A stretch of 64,000 nucleotides of DNA from a virus: positions 22,429-86,428 of the IMG/VR virus record IMGVR_UViG_3300003322_000796, one strand, 5' to 3'. Position 1 is the stretch's first letter; the number at the start of each line of letters is the position of its first letter. The position numbers and the translations under genes are program-made. Below the pieces are notes generated by a model. The model made no database searches. It was not told the DNA's origin and was given only the letters and a program-made list of their open reading frames with translations. Below are positions 48,871 to 59,100 of this stretch, one piece after another.

Positions 48871-51423
48871 ATGGGTTCGTTCATCTACGCGCCTCAGGTG
48901 AAGGTCTACATCGAGACCGGCGGCAACCCGCTGGGCAACCGCAAGGTGCAGACCCTGGACGTCTCGGACGACCTGATCAAGGGGCAGCTCACCCGGCGTG
49001 TGGACGGCGTCTCCGACTTCTCCTTCAGCCTGCTCAATCCCCGGCGCAAGTACGACCAGGTCTTCACTCCGAACGACCGGATCACCGTGCTCATGAAGCG
49101 GGTGACCTGGCTGCGGGTGTTCACCGGGTACCTCAACCAGGTCCCGCTGCTGACGGCATGGCCCCGAAGTGTGGACCTGACGGCCTCGTGCTCCCTGAAG
49201 CGGCTCCAGTACTGGTACTGGGACCCGGAGTCGGCCTACACCCAGCAGATGATCATGAACGCCCTGGCGGCGGCATCCGGCACCGGCAAGACCAACGACG
49301 GCGGCATGACCAACGTGGTCCTGACCGTGCTCAAGGAGGTCGTCGGCTGGCCGGAGTCCAAGGTCCACATCGCCAAGATCCCGGACGACTGGTTCAAGGT
49401 CGCCTACAAGATCGCCAAGCAGGTGGACAAGACCGCCCAGGAGTCCGACGACCTCGCCCAGCAGTTCTTCCAGTCCCTCGGAGGGGCTGGATCGGTTGGC
49501 GGGACGACCGGGGGAGAGGTGGCCGACACCTCGGGCCTGAAGGGCACCTACGGGGGCTACAACTCCAAGGAGCAGCTCTCCAACGCGGTCAAGATCTACA
49601 ACGCCGGTCGCTCCGTAGGAGCCACGAAGAACGACCAGATCATCGCGATCATGACCGCGATGCAGGAGTCCGGCCTCGTCAACCTGGACCACGGCGACCG
49701 GGACTCCGTCGGCCTCTTCCAGCAGCGCCCCTCCCAGGGCTGGGGCACGAAGTCCCAGTGCATGGACCCGACGTACGCGGCCAAGAAGTTCTTCTCGGTG
49801 CTCTTCAACGTGCCCAACCACGACAAGATGCCGAAGGCCAAGGCCTGCCAGGCCGTCCAGCGCTCGGCCTACCCGGACGCGTACGCCAAGCACGAGCCCG
49901 CTGCCACGGCCATGGTCAACGACATGGCCAAGTCCGGCGGCACCTCGGACATCGTGACCTCCGGCAAGCCCTCCACCAAGGCGACCGGCACCGCGACGAA
50001 CAAGCAGTTCATTCAGGTGGCTAAGGATCTCGTCACCACCTACCCGAACATCCCGTACACCCAGAAGTACGGCGGGACCCAGCTCGCGGTCATCAGCAAG
50101 AACCCGCCCCCGGGACTGGACTGCTCGTCGTTCATCCAGGCGGTGGTGCTGCGGACCCTCGGCGGCCTCTACAACTTCCCGCGCACCACCACGACCCAGC
50201 TCCCGTTCTGCCGGAAGATCGATGTCGCCACGGCGATGAAGACTCCGGGGGCCCTGCTCTTCAAGGGCTCGCCGCCCCACCACGTCGAGATGAGCATCGG
50301 TGACGGCAAGCACGCCGTGGGAGCGCACCGTACGGGCACCTTCGCGTCCATCCAGGCCACCTCGGCCAGTTACTGGACGACGGGTGCCCTGGTGCCCCGG
50401 ATCGACTACGGCAAGCTCGGCATGGGCGACGGCGACGCCGGGGGAGGAGCGGTCACCGACACCCCGGGCGCCGGTGCCTCGGACGCGGTGATCTACACCG
50501 ACCCGTACTCCACCACGCCGGGCTACAACGCCAACGACCCCTTCGACAAGCTCTTCGGGGACACCGCGTGGCAGCCGGTCGCGAGCCAGAAGAACGACAC
50601 CGGCTACATCCTCAGCCAGTCCCTGACCGGCATCAAGAGCCTGCTGAATGATCAGCCCCTGCTGCCGTACCTGAAGAACCTCTTCAGCGCCACCATGCGC
50701 TCGTTCTGCTCGGCCCCGAACGGGGACCTGATCTCCTGGTTCCCGGACTATTACGGCCTGTGGGGGACGGCGGCCAAGATGGTCGTCCAGCCGATCGAGG
50801 TGAGGGACTTCTCGGTCACCTGGGACGACAGCTTCTTCGTGACCCATCAGTTCGTCGCGACCACTCCTCAGGGCGGTGCTGGCCAGAACGGCCTGAATCT
50901 GGCCACTGGCCAGGTATCGTCCCTCGTGAACGCTGCGCTGGACCCCCTCGTCGTCGCGCAGAACCTCAGCTACACCCGGGGTATCGCCTCGATCGACATC
51001 CCGGCCCTGATGTACGCGCTTTTTAAAATCGACGCCACGGAGACCTCGGCCGCCGAGTTCGCCAAGTGGATCTACCAGCGCTTCGGGGCCCGGCCGGACT
51101 TCCAGCAGCTCCCGAACCTCGTGGGACCCTCGGCCCAGTTCTTCGCCTCGATCTACTACTTCATGCGGCAGTGGGCCTACCAGTACAACGCCGACGTGCC
51201 CCTGACGTTCATGCCGGAGCTGTACCCCGGCATGCTGCTCCAGATCCCGGCCTTCAGCTTCCAGGGCTACGTCAACTCGGTGACCCACTCCTTCCAGTTC
51301 GGCGACGACGGTTACTTCAACACCAGCGTGAACATCTCCGCCCCGGCCCGGCTCTCGGACACCGGCAACGCGGCGGACGTCCTGATCGGCCTGCCCCGCG
51401 CAGGCGGTCTGATCGGAGGGTGA
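48871..51423 (+). CDS. baseplate hub with lysozyme-like and NlpC/P60 domains
   Basis: 850 residues from ATG 48871. Residues 1-140 have a gpD/gp27-like hub pattern (VDGVSDFSFSLLNPRRKYDQVFTPNDRITVLMKRVTWLRVFTGYLNQVP). Residues about 235-350 are a lysozyme-like domain with E266 (AMQESGLVNLDHGDRDSVGLFQQRPSQGWG). About 375-510 is an NlpC/P60 peptidase with C418 (LDCSSFIQAVV) and H471 (HHVEMSIGDGKHAVGAH). Residues 580-850 continue the hub (SVTWDDSFFVTHQFVATTPQ...). The tip therefore carries both a glycan- and a peptide-cutting activity for local wall penetration. Confidence 0.85.
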   Translation: MGSFIYAPQVKVYIETGGNPLGNRKVQTLDVSDDLIKGQLTRRVDGVSDFSFSLLNPRRKYDQVFTPNDRITVLMKRVTWLRVFTGYLNQVPLLTAWPRSVDLTASCSLKRLQYWYWDPESAYTQQMIMNALAAASGTGKTNDGGMTNVVLTVLKEVVGWPESKVHIAKIPDDWFKVAYKIAKQVDKTAQESDDLAQQFFQSLGGAGSVGGTTGGEVADTSGLKGTYGGYNSKEQLSNAVKIYNAGRSVGATKNDQIIAIMTAMQESGLVNLDHGDRDSVGLFQQRPSQGWGTKSQCMDPTYAAKKFFSVLFNVPNHDKMPKAKACQAVQRSAYPDAYAKHEPAATAMVNDMAKSGGTSDIVTSGKPSTKATGTATNKQFIQVAKDLVTTYPNIPYTQKYGGTQLAVISKNPPPGLDCSSFIQAVVLRTLGGLYNFPRTTTTQLPFCRKIDVATAMKTPGALLFKGSPPHHVEMSIGDGKHAVGAHRTGTFASIQATSASYWTTGALVPRIDYGKLGMGDGDAGGGAVTDTPGAGASDAVIYTDPYSTTPGYNANDPFDKLFGDTAWQPVASQKNDTGYILSQSLTGIKSLLNDQPLLPYLKNLFSATMRSFCSAPNGDLISWFPDYYGLWGTAAKMVVQPIEVRDFSVTWDDSFFVTHQFVATTPQGGAGQNGLNLATGQVSSLVNAALDPLVVAQNLSYTRGIASIDIPALMYALFKIDATETSAAEFAKWIYQRFGARPDFQQLPNLVGPSAQFFASIYYFMRQWAYQYNADVPLTFMPELYPGMLLQIPAFSFQGYVNSVTHSFQFGDDGYFNTSVNISAPARLSDTGNAADVLIGLPRAGGLIGG

Positions 51424-51425
51424 TC

Positions 51426-51722
51426 ATGGGCGCGAAAGACCACTCCACGCCACCGACCGAGTGGTGCCACTGGTGGATGGAGCTGTACGACCTCACACCG
51501 GACATCTCCTATGGGTGGCCGGGCGATGGGTTCGTGGCCGACCCGGACGACCCCAACCCCTGGTTCTGGCACTGGTGCCCCTCTCAGGGCCGCTGGATGG
51601 CTCAGGGAACCCGTGAGCACGAGCTGGTGTCCCGGGAGCCCCTCCACATGGAGCCGAGCCTCCTGTGGCCCTGCTGCGGCACGCACGGTTTCGTTCGTGA
51701 CGGCAAGTGGATCGAGGTCTGA
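51426..51722 (+). CDS. small Trp/Cys-rich baseplate-region protein
   Basis: 98 residues from ATG 51426, two bases after the hub stop. Nine Trp and several Cys (EWCHWWMELYD, WHWCPSQGRWMAQG, WPCCGTHGF) suggest a compact zinc-bound or disulfide-stabilised domain. Position between hub and spike genes implies a baseplate part. No family recognised. Confidence 0.65.
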   Translation: MGAKDHSTPPTEWCHWWMELYDLTPDISYGWPGDGFVADPDDPNPWFWHWCPSQGRWMAQGTREHELVSREPLHMEPSLLWPCCGTHGFVRDGKWIEV

Positions 51723-51723
51723 C

Positions 51724-52530
51724 GTGTACCAGTCGGTCATGGCCAAGCGGCAGCAGACGGGATCCTCGGGAACCGGCTTCGCCTTCGTCCTGGTGGAGAT
51801 CAAGGAGGTTCACCCGGACAAGAACATCTGCGTGGCCAGGGACGTCGACCTGAACTCCAGCTACTACGAGCTGGGCCTGAACAAGCGCGGGGAGACCGCG
51901 TGGCCCCAGGTGGGGGACCGCTGGATCATCGACCGTTCACTGGGGCACTGGGCCCTGTCGGCGAAGGTGACCGACACCGAGGCCCCCAAGTTCACCGGGA
52001 ACTTCTCCACGATGGACCCGGACCTCCTGCGGCTTGCGACCCTCCTGAAGGGCCTCGGGCTCATCCAGGACGACACGACCGCCGGTACCGTCCCGGCGGT
52101 CACCGGCTCCAAGGCGCAGATCACCCCGGCGGTCCAGCAGATCATCTCGATCCTGGACGCCAGGGGGGTCCTGGACGACCAGACGACGGCCGCCACGGTC
52201 ACCCCGGAGGTCTGGCACGACGCGGTCCTGGAGACCGGCTGGACGCCCTGGACGACCGGCACACGGCCCCGCTACAAGCTGAACTACGACAACACCGTCA
52301 CGATCGAGGGACGGGCGATCCCGCCGGGCTCCGTGGCCTCCGGCGACCTGATGTTCACCATGGACTCGGGCTTCGCCCCGCCGGTGACGAAGTACTTCAC
52401 CACCATGATCGGCAATGGCGTGGTGGGCAACGTGGCGGTCGGCACGGACGGGACTCTGAAGATCTTCGACTTCGGATCGAACACCGTCGCCCGCGTGCTC
52501 TTCCACTTCCGGTACTCGAAGCTGAGCTGA
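51724..52530 (+). CDS. baseplate spike / central puncture protein
   Basis: 268 residues from GTG 51724 (GAGG six bases ahead; ATG 51739 is an alternative). The N-terminal 85 residues read like an OB fold (FAFVLVEIKEVHPDKNICVARDVDLNSSYYELGL...WPQVGDRWIIDRSLGHWALSAKV), as in gpV/gp5 spikes. A linker and helical stretch (LRLATLLKGLGL, VQQIISILDARG) follow. The C-terminal beta domain is a fibre-tip-like module. It lies before the gp25 and J genes. Spike or hub-associated fibre are both possible. Confidence 0.55.
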   Translation: MYQSVMAKRQQTGSSGTGFAFVLVEIKEVHPDKNICVARDVDLNSSYYELGLNKRGETAWPQVGDRWIIDRSLGHWALSAKVTDTEAPKFTGNFSTMDPDLLRLATLLKGLGLIQDDTTAGTVPAVTGSKAQITPAVQQIISILDARGVLDDQTTAATVTPEVWHDAVLETGWTPWTTGTRPRYKLNYDNTVTIEGRAIPPGSVASGDLMFTMDSGFAPPVTKYFTTMIGNGVVGNVAVGTDGTLKIFDFGSNTVARVLFHFRYSKLS

Positions 52531-52566
52531 TGTCCGGCCCACCTCCTCGCCGCTGAAGGGGTGAGG
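52531..52566 (+). promoter_or_regulatory. bipartite element 14 (TGTCC-N19-GAAGGGGTGAGG)
   Basis: Left half 52531-52535, right half 52555-52566. The right half lies in the loop of a 9-bp stem, CACCTCCTC (52540-52548) with GAGGAGGTG (52564-52572). The right arm is the ribosome binding site of ATG 52576. Confidence 0.75.
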
Positions 52567-52575
52567 AGGTGGCCG

Positions 52576-53001
52576 ATGAAGACGCTGGCCCTGTCCGGCG
52601 GAGACCTGGTCCTGGGCCCCGGCGGGCTCCAAACGCTCGAAGGACCCGCCAAGATCCGGCAGGACATCGCGCTGTGCCTGGGCGAGGAGTACGGACTCGA
52701 CCCCTACCACTCCGGCTGGGGCTCGGTGCTCCTGAAGTACGTCGGTACCCCCATCACCGGCGACACCCCGATGCTCATCCAGGCCGAGGTGAACCGGGTC
52801 CTCCAGCAGTACATCACCAACCAGCAGCAGCGCCTCGAAGCGGCGTCCCTGAACAACCAGCAGCACACCATCACGACGTCCGAGATCATCCGTACGGTCA
52901 ACTCGGTGGACGTCACGGTGCTGTTCGACACTGTGACGGTCTTGATCAACCTCACGACGATGGCCGGTCAGACGATGACGATCTCCAGGACGGTGAGCTG
53001 A
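52576..53001 (+). CDS. gp25-like baseplate wedge protein
   Basis: 141 residues from ATG 52576 (GAGGAGGTGG). GPW/gp25 family pattern: GPGGLQTLEGPAKIRQDIALCLGEEYGLDPYHSGWGSVLLKYVGTPITGDTPMLIQAEVNRVLQQYI. In T4 the equivalent sits in the wedge next to the sheath and starts its polymerisation. Followed three bases later by the J-like gene, the usual order. Confidence 0.85.
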   Translation: MKTLALSGGDLVLGPGGLQTLEGPAKIRQDIALCLGEEYGLDPYHSGWGSVLLKYVGTPITGDTPMLIQAEVNRVLQQYITNQQQRLEAASLNNQQHTITTSEIIRTVNSVDVTVLFDTVTVLINLTTMAGQTMTISRTVS

Positions 53002-53004
53002 TCC

Positions 53005-54834
53005 ATGGCGACCACTCAGGCGGACATCGCCTCCCAGATGAAGTCGGCCCTGGCCGCCTCCATGCCGGAGCTGGACACCTCCGTAGGGACCCCGGCCGCC
53101 AAGATCCTGGACGCGGTGGCCGGATCGATCGCGGACGCGTACCTGGAGAACAGCCTCCTGACGTACACGTACGACATCGACTCCAAGATCGATGCGGACC
53201 TGGACGCCTTCTGCCAGCTCTTCGGCATCGCGAGGCTTCCGGCCAAGCGGGCCACCGGCACGGTCACCTTCACCCGGGGCTCAGAGAACACGGACGCGAT
53301 CGTGTTCATCCCGATCAACTTCCAGATCACCTCGTCCACGGACACCGGGATCATCTTCCAGACGGTCACCGGCGCCACCATGAACGTCGGCACCCTCTCG
53401 GTCACCGTGCCGATCCAGGCGGTGGACGCGGGCCCCGAGGGCAACATCGGCCCGAACCTGATCACCAACATGTCCTCGCCGATCCAGGGCATCGCCTCGG
53501 TGACGAACACGGCGGCCACCACCGGCGGTGTGGACCAGGAGACGGACACCGCGCTGCGGGCCCGCTGGAAGGCCACGGTCTTCCGGAACATGGCCGGTAC
53601 CGAGGACATGTTCCTCGGTGTCGCGCTGAACGACGAGGACTGCTTCGCGGCCCAGGTGGTCACGGCCACCAAGTCGATCCGCGAGCAGGTCCAGGTGGTC
53701 TCCGGCGGGGCCACCTCCACCGTGAACGACGCCAAGTACGTCTTCGGCACCCCGGTGTTCCTGGGCCAGGACATCGACAACGGCGATGTCTACGTGAACG
53801 GCCACGACTACACCTTCACGGCCACCACCCCGCCGACGGTGACCATCCTGAGCACCACGGCGATCCCGGACGGCACGATCGCCGACCTGGAGTACCAGTA
53901 CACCCCGATCGCCTCCCGCTCGGATCCGGCGAACGGGATCCTGAACCGGGTCGACGTCTGGTGTGCAGGCAGCAGGGCTGTGGCCGCCCAGCAGTCCATG
54001 GTCTTCCGCAACACCAAGGTCTTCACGTCCTCCGGCGCCATGAACCGGACGAACTTCGTGCGGCCGGACGGCACCAACCCGACGCTGAGCAACGTGTTCA
54101 TCCCGCTGGCGTACGGACCGATCCTCACCGTCTCCCCGACGATCACGATCGCCTCCACCACGTACGGCCTCGCCACGGCGGCCAACCCCATGGGTACCGT
54201 CTCCGGCGGCGTCACGTACGCCTACCAGATCGTCCACGACAACACCTCGAACGGCTGGACCCCCATGTCCCAGTTCGGGCTGGAGTGGAACGCCGGGACC
54301 CTCCCGGCGAACAACTCGGTCTTCACCCTCGGCGTGGACGGGGCGTACACCTACAACGATGTCCCCACGGCCGTACAGAAGGAACTGGACTCCTGGCGCC
54401 TGGCCGGTACCGACGTACGCGCCCACCAGGCCACCAGCGCGCTCCTGCGCTTCTCCTTCGCGATGATGTACGACCGCAACGCCTACCCGCCGCAGGTCAA
54501 CCAGGCGGTCAACTCGGCCCTGTCCGGCTGGCTCAACTCGCTGGGCCTGTCGGCCGTGGTGCAGGTCTCCGACGTCCTCCAGGTGGTCCACAATGTGCCC
54601 GGCGTGGACAACGTCCGCTTCCTCAACGGCGCGGACTACCCGACCTGGACCTTCCCCACCACGAACAACTTCGCGGTGGGCATCCAGCGCCTCACCACGG
54701 CCGGGACCGTGCAGACGTCGTACGTGGATGCCACCGGGCGCCCGAAGGACGTCAACTTCACCGACTCCGAGGTCCCGCAGTTCGGCGGCGGTATCTACGC
54801 CCAGAAGGCCCAGAACAGCTTCGGGAGCTACTGA
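53005..54834 (+). CDS. baseplate J-like protein (gp6 type)
   Basis: 609 residues from ATG 53005. N-terminus QADIASQMKSALAASMPELDTSVGTPAAKILDAVAGSIADAYLEN and the J domain (RLPAKRATGTVTFTRGSENTDAIVFIPINFQITSSTDTGIIFQTV...IPIQAVDAGPEGNIGPNLITNMSSPIQGIASVTNTAATTGGVDQETDTALRARW) are typical. It forms the inner wedge ring of the baseplate. The C-terminal half is larger than in P2 J. ATGA overlap with the next gene. Confidence 0.9.
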   Translation: MATTQADIASQMKSALAASMPELDTSVGTPAAKILDAVAGSIADAYLENSLLTYTYDIDSKIDADLDAFCQLFGIARLPAKRATGTVTFTRGSENTDAIVFIPINFQITSSTDTGIIFQTVTGATMNVGTLSVTVPIQAVDAGPEGNIGPNLITNMSSPIQGIASVTNTAATTGGVDQETDTALRARWKATVFRNMAGTEDMFLGVALNDEDCFAAQVVTATKSIREQVQVVSGGATSTVNDAKYVFGTPVFLGQDIDNGDVYVNGHDYTFTATTPPTVTILSTTAIPDGTIADLEYQYTPIASRSDPANGILNRVDVWCAGSRAVAAQQSMVFRNTKVFTSSGAMNRTNFVRPDGTNPTLSNVFIPLAYGPILTVSPTITIASTTYGLATAANPMGTVSGGVTYAYQIVHDNTSNGWTPMSQFGLEWNAGTLPANNSVFTLGVDGAYTYNDVPTAVQKELDSWRLAGTDVRAHQATSALLRFSFAMMYDRNAYPPQVNQAVNSALSGWLNSLGLSAVVQVSDVLQVVHNVPGVDNVRFLNGADYPTWTFPTTNNFAVGIQRLTTAGTVQTSYVDATGRPKDVNFTDSEVPQFGGGIYAQKAQNSFGSY

Positions 54835-56183
54835 TGACGACCCCGATCTTCGAGCAGTCGACGAGCTTCTTCGACACCTCGGCCGTCACCCCGACCGGAA
54901 TCATCCCGCTCCAGTCGGACCCGGCCGGTCCCCAGGTCACCGGCGTCGAGCGCGCCACGAACATGCTGCTGCCGGACGCTCCGACCATGCAGCAGCTCCG
55001 GAACTTCCCGGAAGACCTGTACGACCTGCGGGAGACCTCGGCTCTCGTGCGCCTGCTCAAGGTGCTGCTCGGGGACGCGGGCGCCGGACAGCTCCGCAAG
55101 CGCACCATGGTGACCCGGCTGGAGTCGGCCCTCTACGGCGCAAACTTCTTCGATCTGGACCGCTTCTACGGAGCAATCTTCGGTGCTCTGCGGTCACAGC
55201 AGGAAGTTCTCCCGATCAACCCCATGGACGACGTCGCCACGCCGGACGAGTGGGACTCGATCAAGGCGGCCGACGCCTCGTACCGCGAGCGGATCGCGGA
55301 CCTGGCCAAGGCCATCTCCATGGGAGGCACCATTCCGGGCCTCCAGCAGGCCGCTCAGGCCATCGTGCAGGCTCCGGTGGACATCTACGAGTCCTGGCAG
55401 CTCCTGGACGCGTACGGCGACGTTGTGAGCGCCACGCCGAACACCTGGGACGAGACCCAGACCCTGTACCCCACCTGGAACTCCTTCTCCTCCACCTCCA
55501 CCTGGAACAAGGTGGAGGGCACGATCCAGGTCGGCCGGACGAACACCCTCACGCGCTCCGAGATCGTTGTACGGCCCCGCAAGGACTACGCCTCCACGCC
55601 GGAGCACATCTACGACTTCCCGCGCGAGGAGAACGCCCTCGTGCGCGTCCTCCAGAAGCTCCGGCCCGCCGGGACGATCGTCACCGTGGATCCGGACATG
55701 GGTGATCCGTACGTGGCCACGGACATTTCCGGTCTCCAGGCGGACTCGGAGTTCTGGGAGATCGTCCCCAAGGTCGAGCCGAAGTCGACGATCGTCGGCG
55801 GGACGGCGGAGGTCTACCCTCTCTCGCCCATCCAGGCGGCCGGGGGCATCACCCCCGCCGACATCCGCCGGGTGCTGCCCCGGCCGCCCTGGGCCTCCTC
55901 GCAGGGCCGCACCTGGACCTACAACAGCTCGATCTCGGCAACCACCTCGTACACCTTCGCCCCGCCGGACCCGGCCAACATCCTGGATCCCCAGGACGCC
56001 ACAGGGAGCGCGTTCCGGGACGACCAGGTCGTGGTGTACCGGGACGGCACCCAGGTGACCTACACGGCCCGCAAGGGCGTCCTGAGCGCCCAGCAGGCCC
56101 TGGCAGCCCAGACGGTCGCGGACGGCTCCCTGGTGGCCCACCCGTACACCGGTGACCGGAAGGCGGTCCTCACCCATGACTAG
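54834..56183 (+). CDS. baseplate wedge / tail protein
   Basis: 449 residues from ATG 54834 (ATGA overlap). N-terminus TPIFEQSTSFFDTSA; helical part (LPDAPTMQQLRNFPEDLYDLRETSALVRLLKVLLGDAGAGQLRKRTMVTRLESAL...FFDLDRFYGAIFG) resembles the gpI/gp7-type proteins that follow J genes. C-terminal half beta-rich. The two genes are probably co-translated. Confidence 0.65.
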   Translation: MTTPIFEQSTSFFDTSAVTPTGIIPLQSDPAGPQVTGVERATNMLLPDAPTMQQLRNFPEDLYDLRETSALVRLLKVLLGDAGAGQLRKRTMVTRLESALYGANFFDLDRFYGAIFGALRSQQEVLPINPMDDVATPDEWDSIKAADASYRERIADLAKAISMGGTIPGLQQAAQAIVQAPVDIYESWQLLDAYGDVVSATPNTWDETQTLYPTWNSFSSTSTWNKVEGTIQVGRTNTLTRSEIVVRPRKDYASTPEHIYDFPREENALVRVLQKLRPAGTIVTVDPDMGDPYVATDISGLQADSEFWEIVPKVEPKSTIVGGTAEVYPLSPIQAAGGITPADIRRVLPRPPWASSQGRTWTYNSSISATTSYTFAPPDPANILDPQDATGSAFRDDQVVVYRDGTQVTYTARKGVLSAQQALAAQTVADGSLVAHPYTGDRKAVLTHD

Positions 56184-59100
56184 CGTCCAGACCCTCCCGG
56201 GGGATCTCGGGCTGCCGGTGCTGTCCAAGCTCTACGTGGACGGCATGCCGCTGGAGAAGCTGATCGCGATCCTGAAGCTCAACGCGGCCTGGATCGCCCG
56301 GCTGCGGGAGGCTCAGGAGCAGCAGTTCTGGTCCACGCCTCCCCGGCCCAACAGCGACCGGACCCGGGAGGTCATGGAGATCTCGCTGAACTCCCCTCAG
56401 CGGATCAACGTCATCTCCCTCTCCCTGGCGCACTTCCCTCACCGGGCCTGGATCCAGTACATGGACGCCTTCGGGATCTGGCAGACCATGAAGCAGTCCT
56501 CCGGCCTGATGGCGGAGGTCGCGGTCCAGGAGTCCGTCCCGCTGGTCATCTCCTCGGGCGTCAACAGCGGCTCGAAGGTCCACTACCAGCACTTCGGCGC
56601 CGGGCACTGGGTGCCCTACCGGATCAAGGTCGAGCCGGTCACCGCGACCCGGATCCGGGTAGTGCTCGCGCGTATCCCGGCGAACGCCGTGCCCATCAAC
56701 ACCCTGCGCCAGAAGGTCGACTACTGCCTCGGCGTGAAGGACTTCTCGATCGGTTACGAGGCCACGAGCCCCACCGATGTGCCGGTGGTCAACCGCTCCG
56801 GCGACGTGGCCACCGAGTCGGCCCCCATCGCCTCCACCACGGACATCCTGGGGTCCTCGGTGGAGTACGTGGTGCGCTCGAACCGGGCGGACGACCTGCT
56901 CGCCGGACGGGGTCTGTGGAAGTCCGGTCCCCAGCCGCTCGCCACGGCGGTGGTCAACCTCTACGTGGATTCCCGGGACTCCTCCGGCAACCCCCAGGTG
57001 ATCGAGAAGTTCTTCCTGGACCCGATCCACACCGGGTCCACCATGAACCTCTACTACTCGCTGGACGAGCCTGACCCGACGCGCTTCAAGGCCCCGAGCA
57101 CCCCGCTGGCCTTCCCAGCCACGCGGCCCTTCGGCGCGACCATGCCCGCCTCTACGGACTCCGGGATCGAGTTCCCCACCACCACGGCCTTCCTGGACCT
57201 GGACAACAAGGCGGTCCAGTTCGACCCCCGCAAGCCCTTCCAGATCGGCATGCAGGTCCAGCCGCAGTTCCCCTCGTCGGACACCGGGGACTCGGTGATC
57301 TACGACGACGGGGTCCTGAAGATCTTCTTCGGCCCGGACCCGACCGGCACCACCTCGGACGGCGTCTTCCAGGTCTCCCTGGGGACGATCCTGCTGAGCT
57401 ACCCCGAGCTGGTCTTCGACTTCAACGCGCGCCTGCGCTTCGTGCTCCAGTACGACGGCACGACCCTGACCCTGTTCACCCCCGTACCGGAAACCGGGGA
57501 GCAGGACGACGTCACGCAGACCACAGAGGAGACTCTCGAAGACGGCTCGGTCGTGTTCTCCACGGAGACGATCAGCGTCCCCGACGACACCCCGAGGTTC
57601 CTCTCCATCGAGTCCGTCTCCGGAGACATCCCGGATGACACCGCGCGCCCGCTGACTCTCCGGATCGGCGGCAACCTCACGGCCGAGCCCGAGGACGCGA
57701 TCCCGGCCAATGCCCGGATGCGGTCGATGTACATCAAGACCGGCAACCCGGACGACATCAACGACTTCGTGAAGTTCTGGCAGGACCCCTCAGGCTTCGT
57801 GGTGACCCCGGAGTACCCCATGGGGGCCCAGACCACGGACAACGCGATCCTGCGCTACGACCCCTCGCAGCGCACGGACGGGATCGACTCCCTGAACCCC
57901 TACGGCTTCCTCGGCGGTCCCGGGGTGGTCTACGAGGACCTGAACTGGACCCCGATCGGCCGGGACTACCAGCTCAAGAAGGGCTTCTACGACTTCGACC
58001 CGACCAAGGCGAAGTTCTTCAAGCTGGAGTTCTCGAACCTCATCGCGGAGCCGTACGAGACGGACCAGCCGGTGGTCCTGACGGCCAAGGTGTTCGCCCA
58101 CCGGCAGACCACCACCTCTCCGATCGAGAAGGCCACGGCCACCTCCTCGAACACCGGCGGATCCGGTGTGGTCGTCAACCAGAACGTGGCCGTCACCAAC
58201 CGCTTCCAGGACCAGAACCGGCTGACGGCCAACGGCTCCTCGGCGACCTCTCCGACGACCACCACGTCCACGACATTCCTGCCGACCGAGGCTCAGTACG
58301 TCAAGGACCCCCAGGGCGCCTCGCTGATGGCCCAGACGGCTCCGTACTGGAACTTCAGCCAGCAGAACCCCAAGCCGACGATGCCCCGGCAGTCGGGCTC
58401 CGGCCGCCACTACTACGAGACGGTCACGGTCGAGACGAACAAGCGGGTGGCGTACTTCGTCGGCCTGTCCAAGATCGTCATGTACCGGCAGAACCGGCAG
58501 ATCGCCGACGACGAGGACCAGTACCTGGAGCTGTTCCACGACGACAAGGACCTGATCTACGTAGAGGGCACCCCGAACTGGTCCCTGGGCGAGAACGGCA
58601 TCTACACGGACTCCGCCCTCGGGGCACCGGTCACCATGACCTCCAGGCCCCTGAACAGCTTCCGGGTGGTGCGGGGCCTCCAGTTCGCCACCACGCAGTC
58701 CCCGCCCAAGCAGCTCCTGATCGACCCCGACTTCGACGACACCTCGCTCCAGTACTGGCAGCCTCTCGGGGACGCCACGATCGTGCCGGACCCGTACTTC
58801 AACACCGACGTCGGATCCCTGGTGAAGATCACCCGTGCCGGTGAGCCGGTCACCTGGTCCTCCATGGAGGAGAACGGCACCTGGAACCAGATCGAGGACC
58901 TGGACCCGAACCCGTACAAGCCCACGTACGAGTTCGTGGAGGGCAACATCTCCCCGGCGTCCACCGGGGGTATCCAGTCCTTCCAGCCCCTCGCTGTGAG
59001 CCCTATCGGCAAGCTCTACGCGGCGGCCCGCATCCTGGCCCCGGCGACCCTCACGGCCCCCGTGCGGCTCCAGCTCCTCAACGGAGACGGCACGGTGCTC

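Noticed and set aside
51018-51030. CTTTTTAAAATC as another programmed frameshift site in the hub gene.
   Set aside because: The register does not give two-tRNA re-pairing (AAA would move to TAA), and the gene is continuous.
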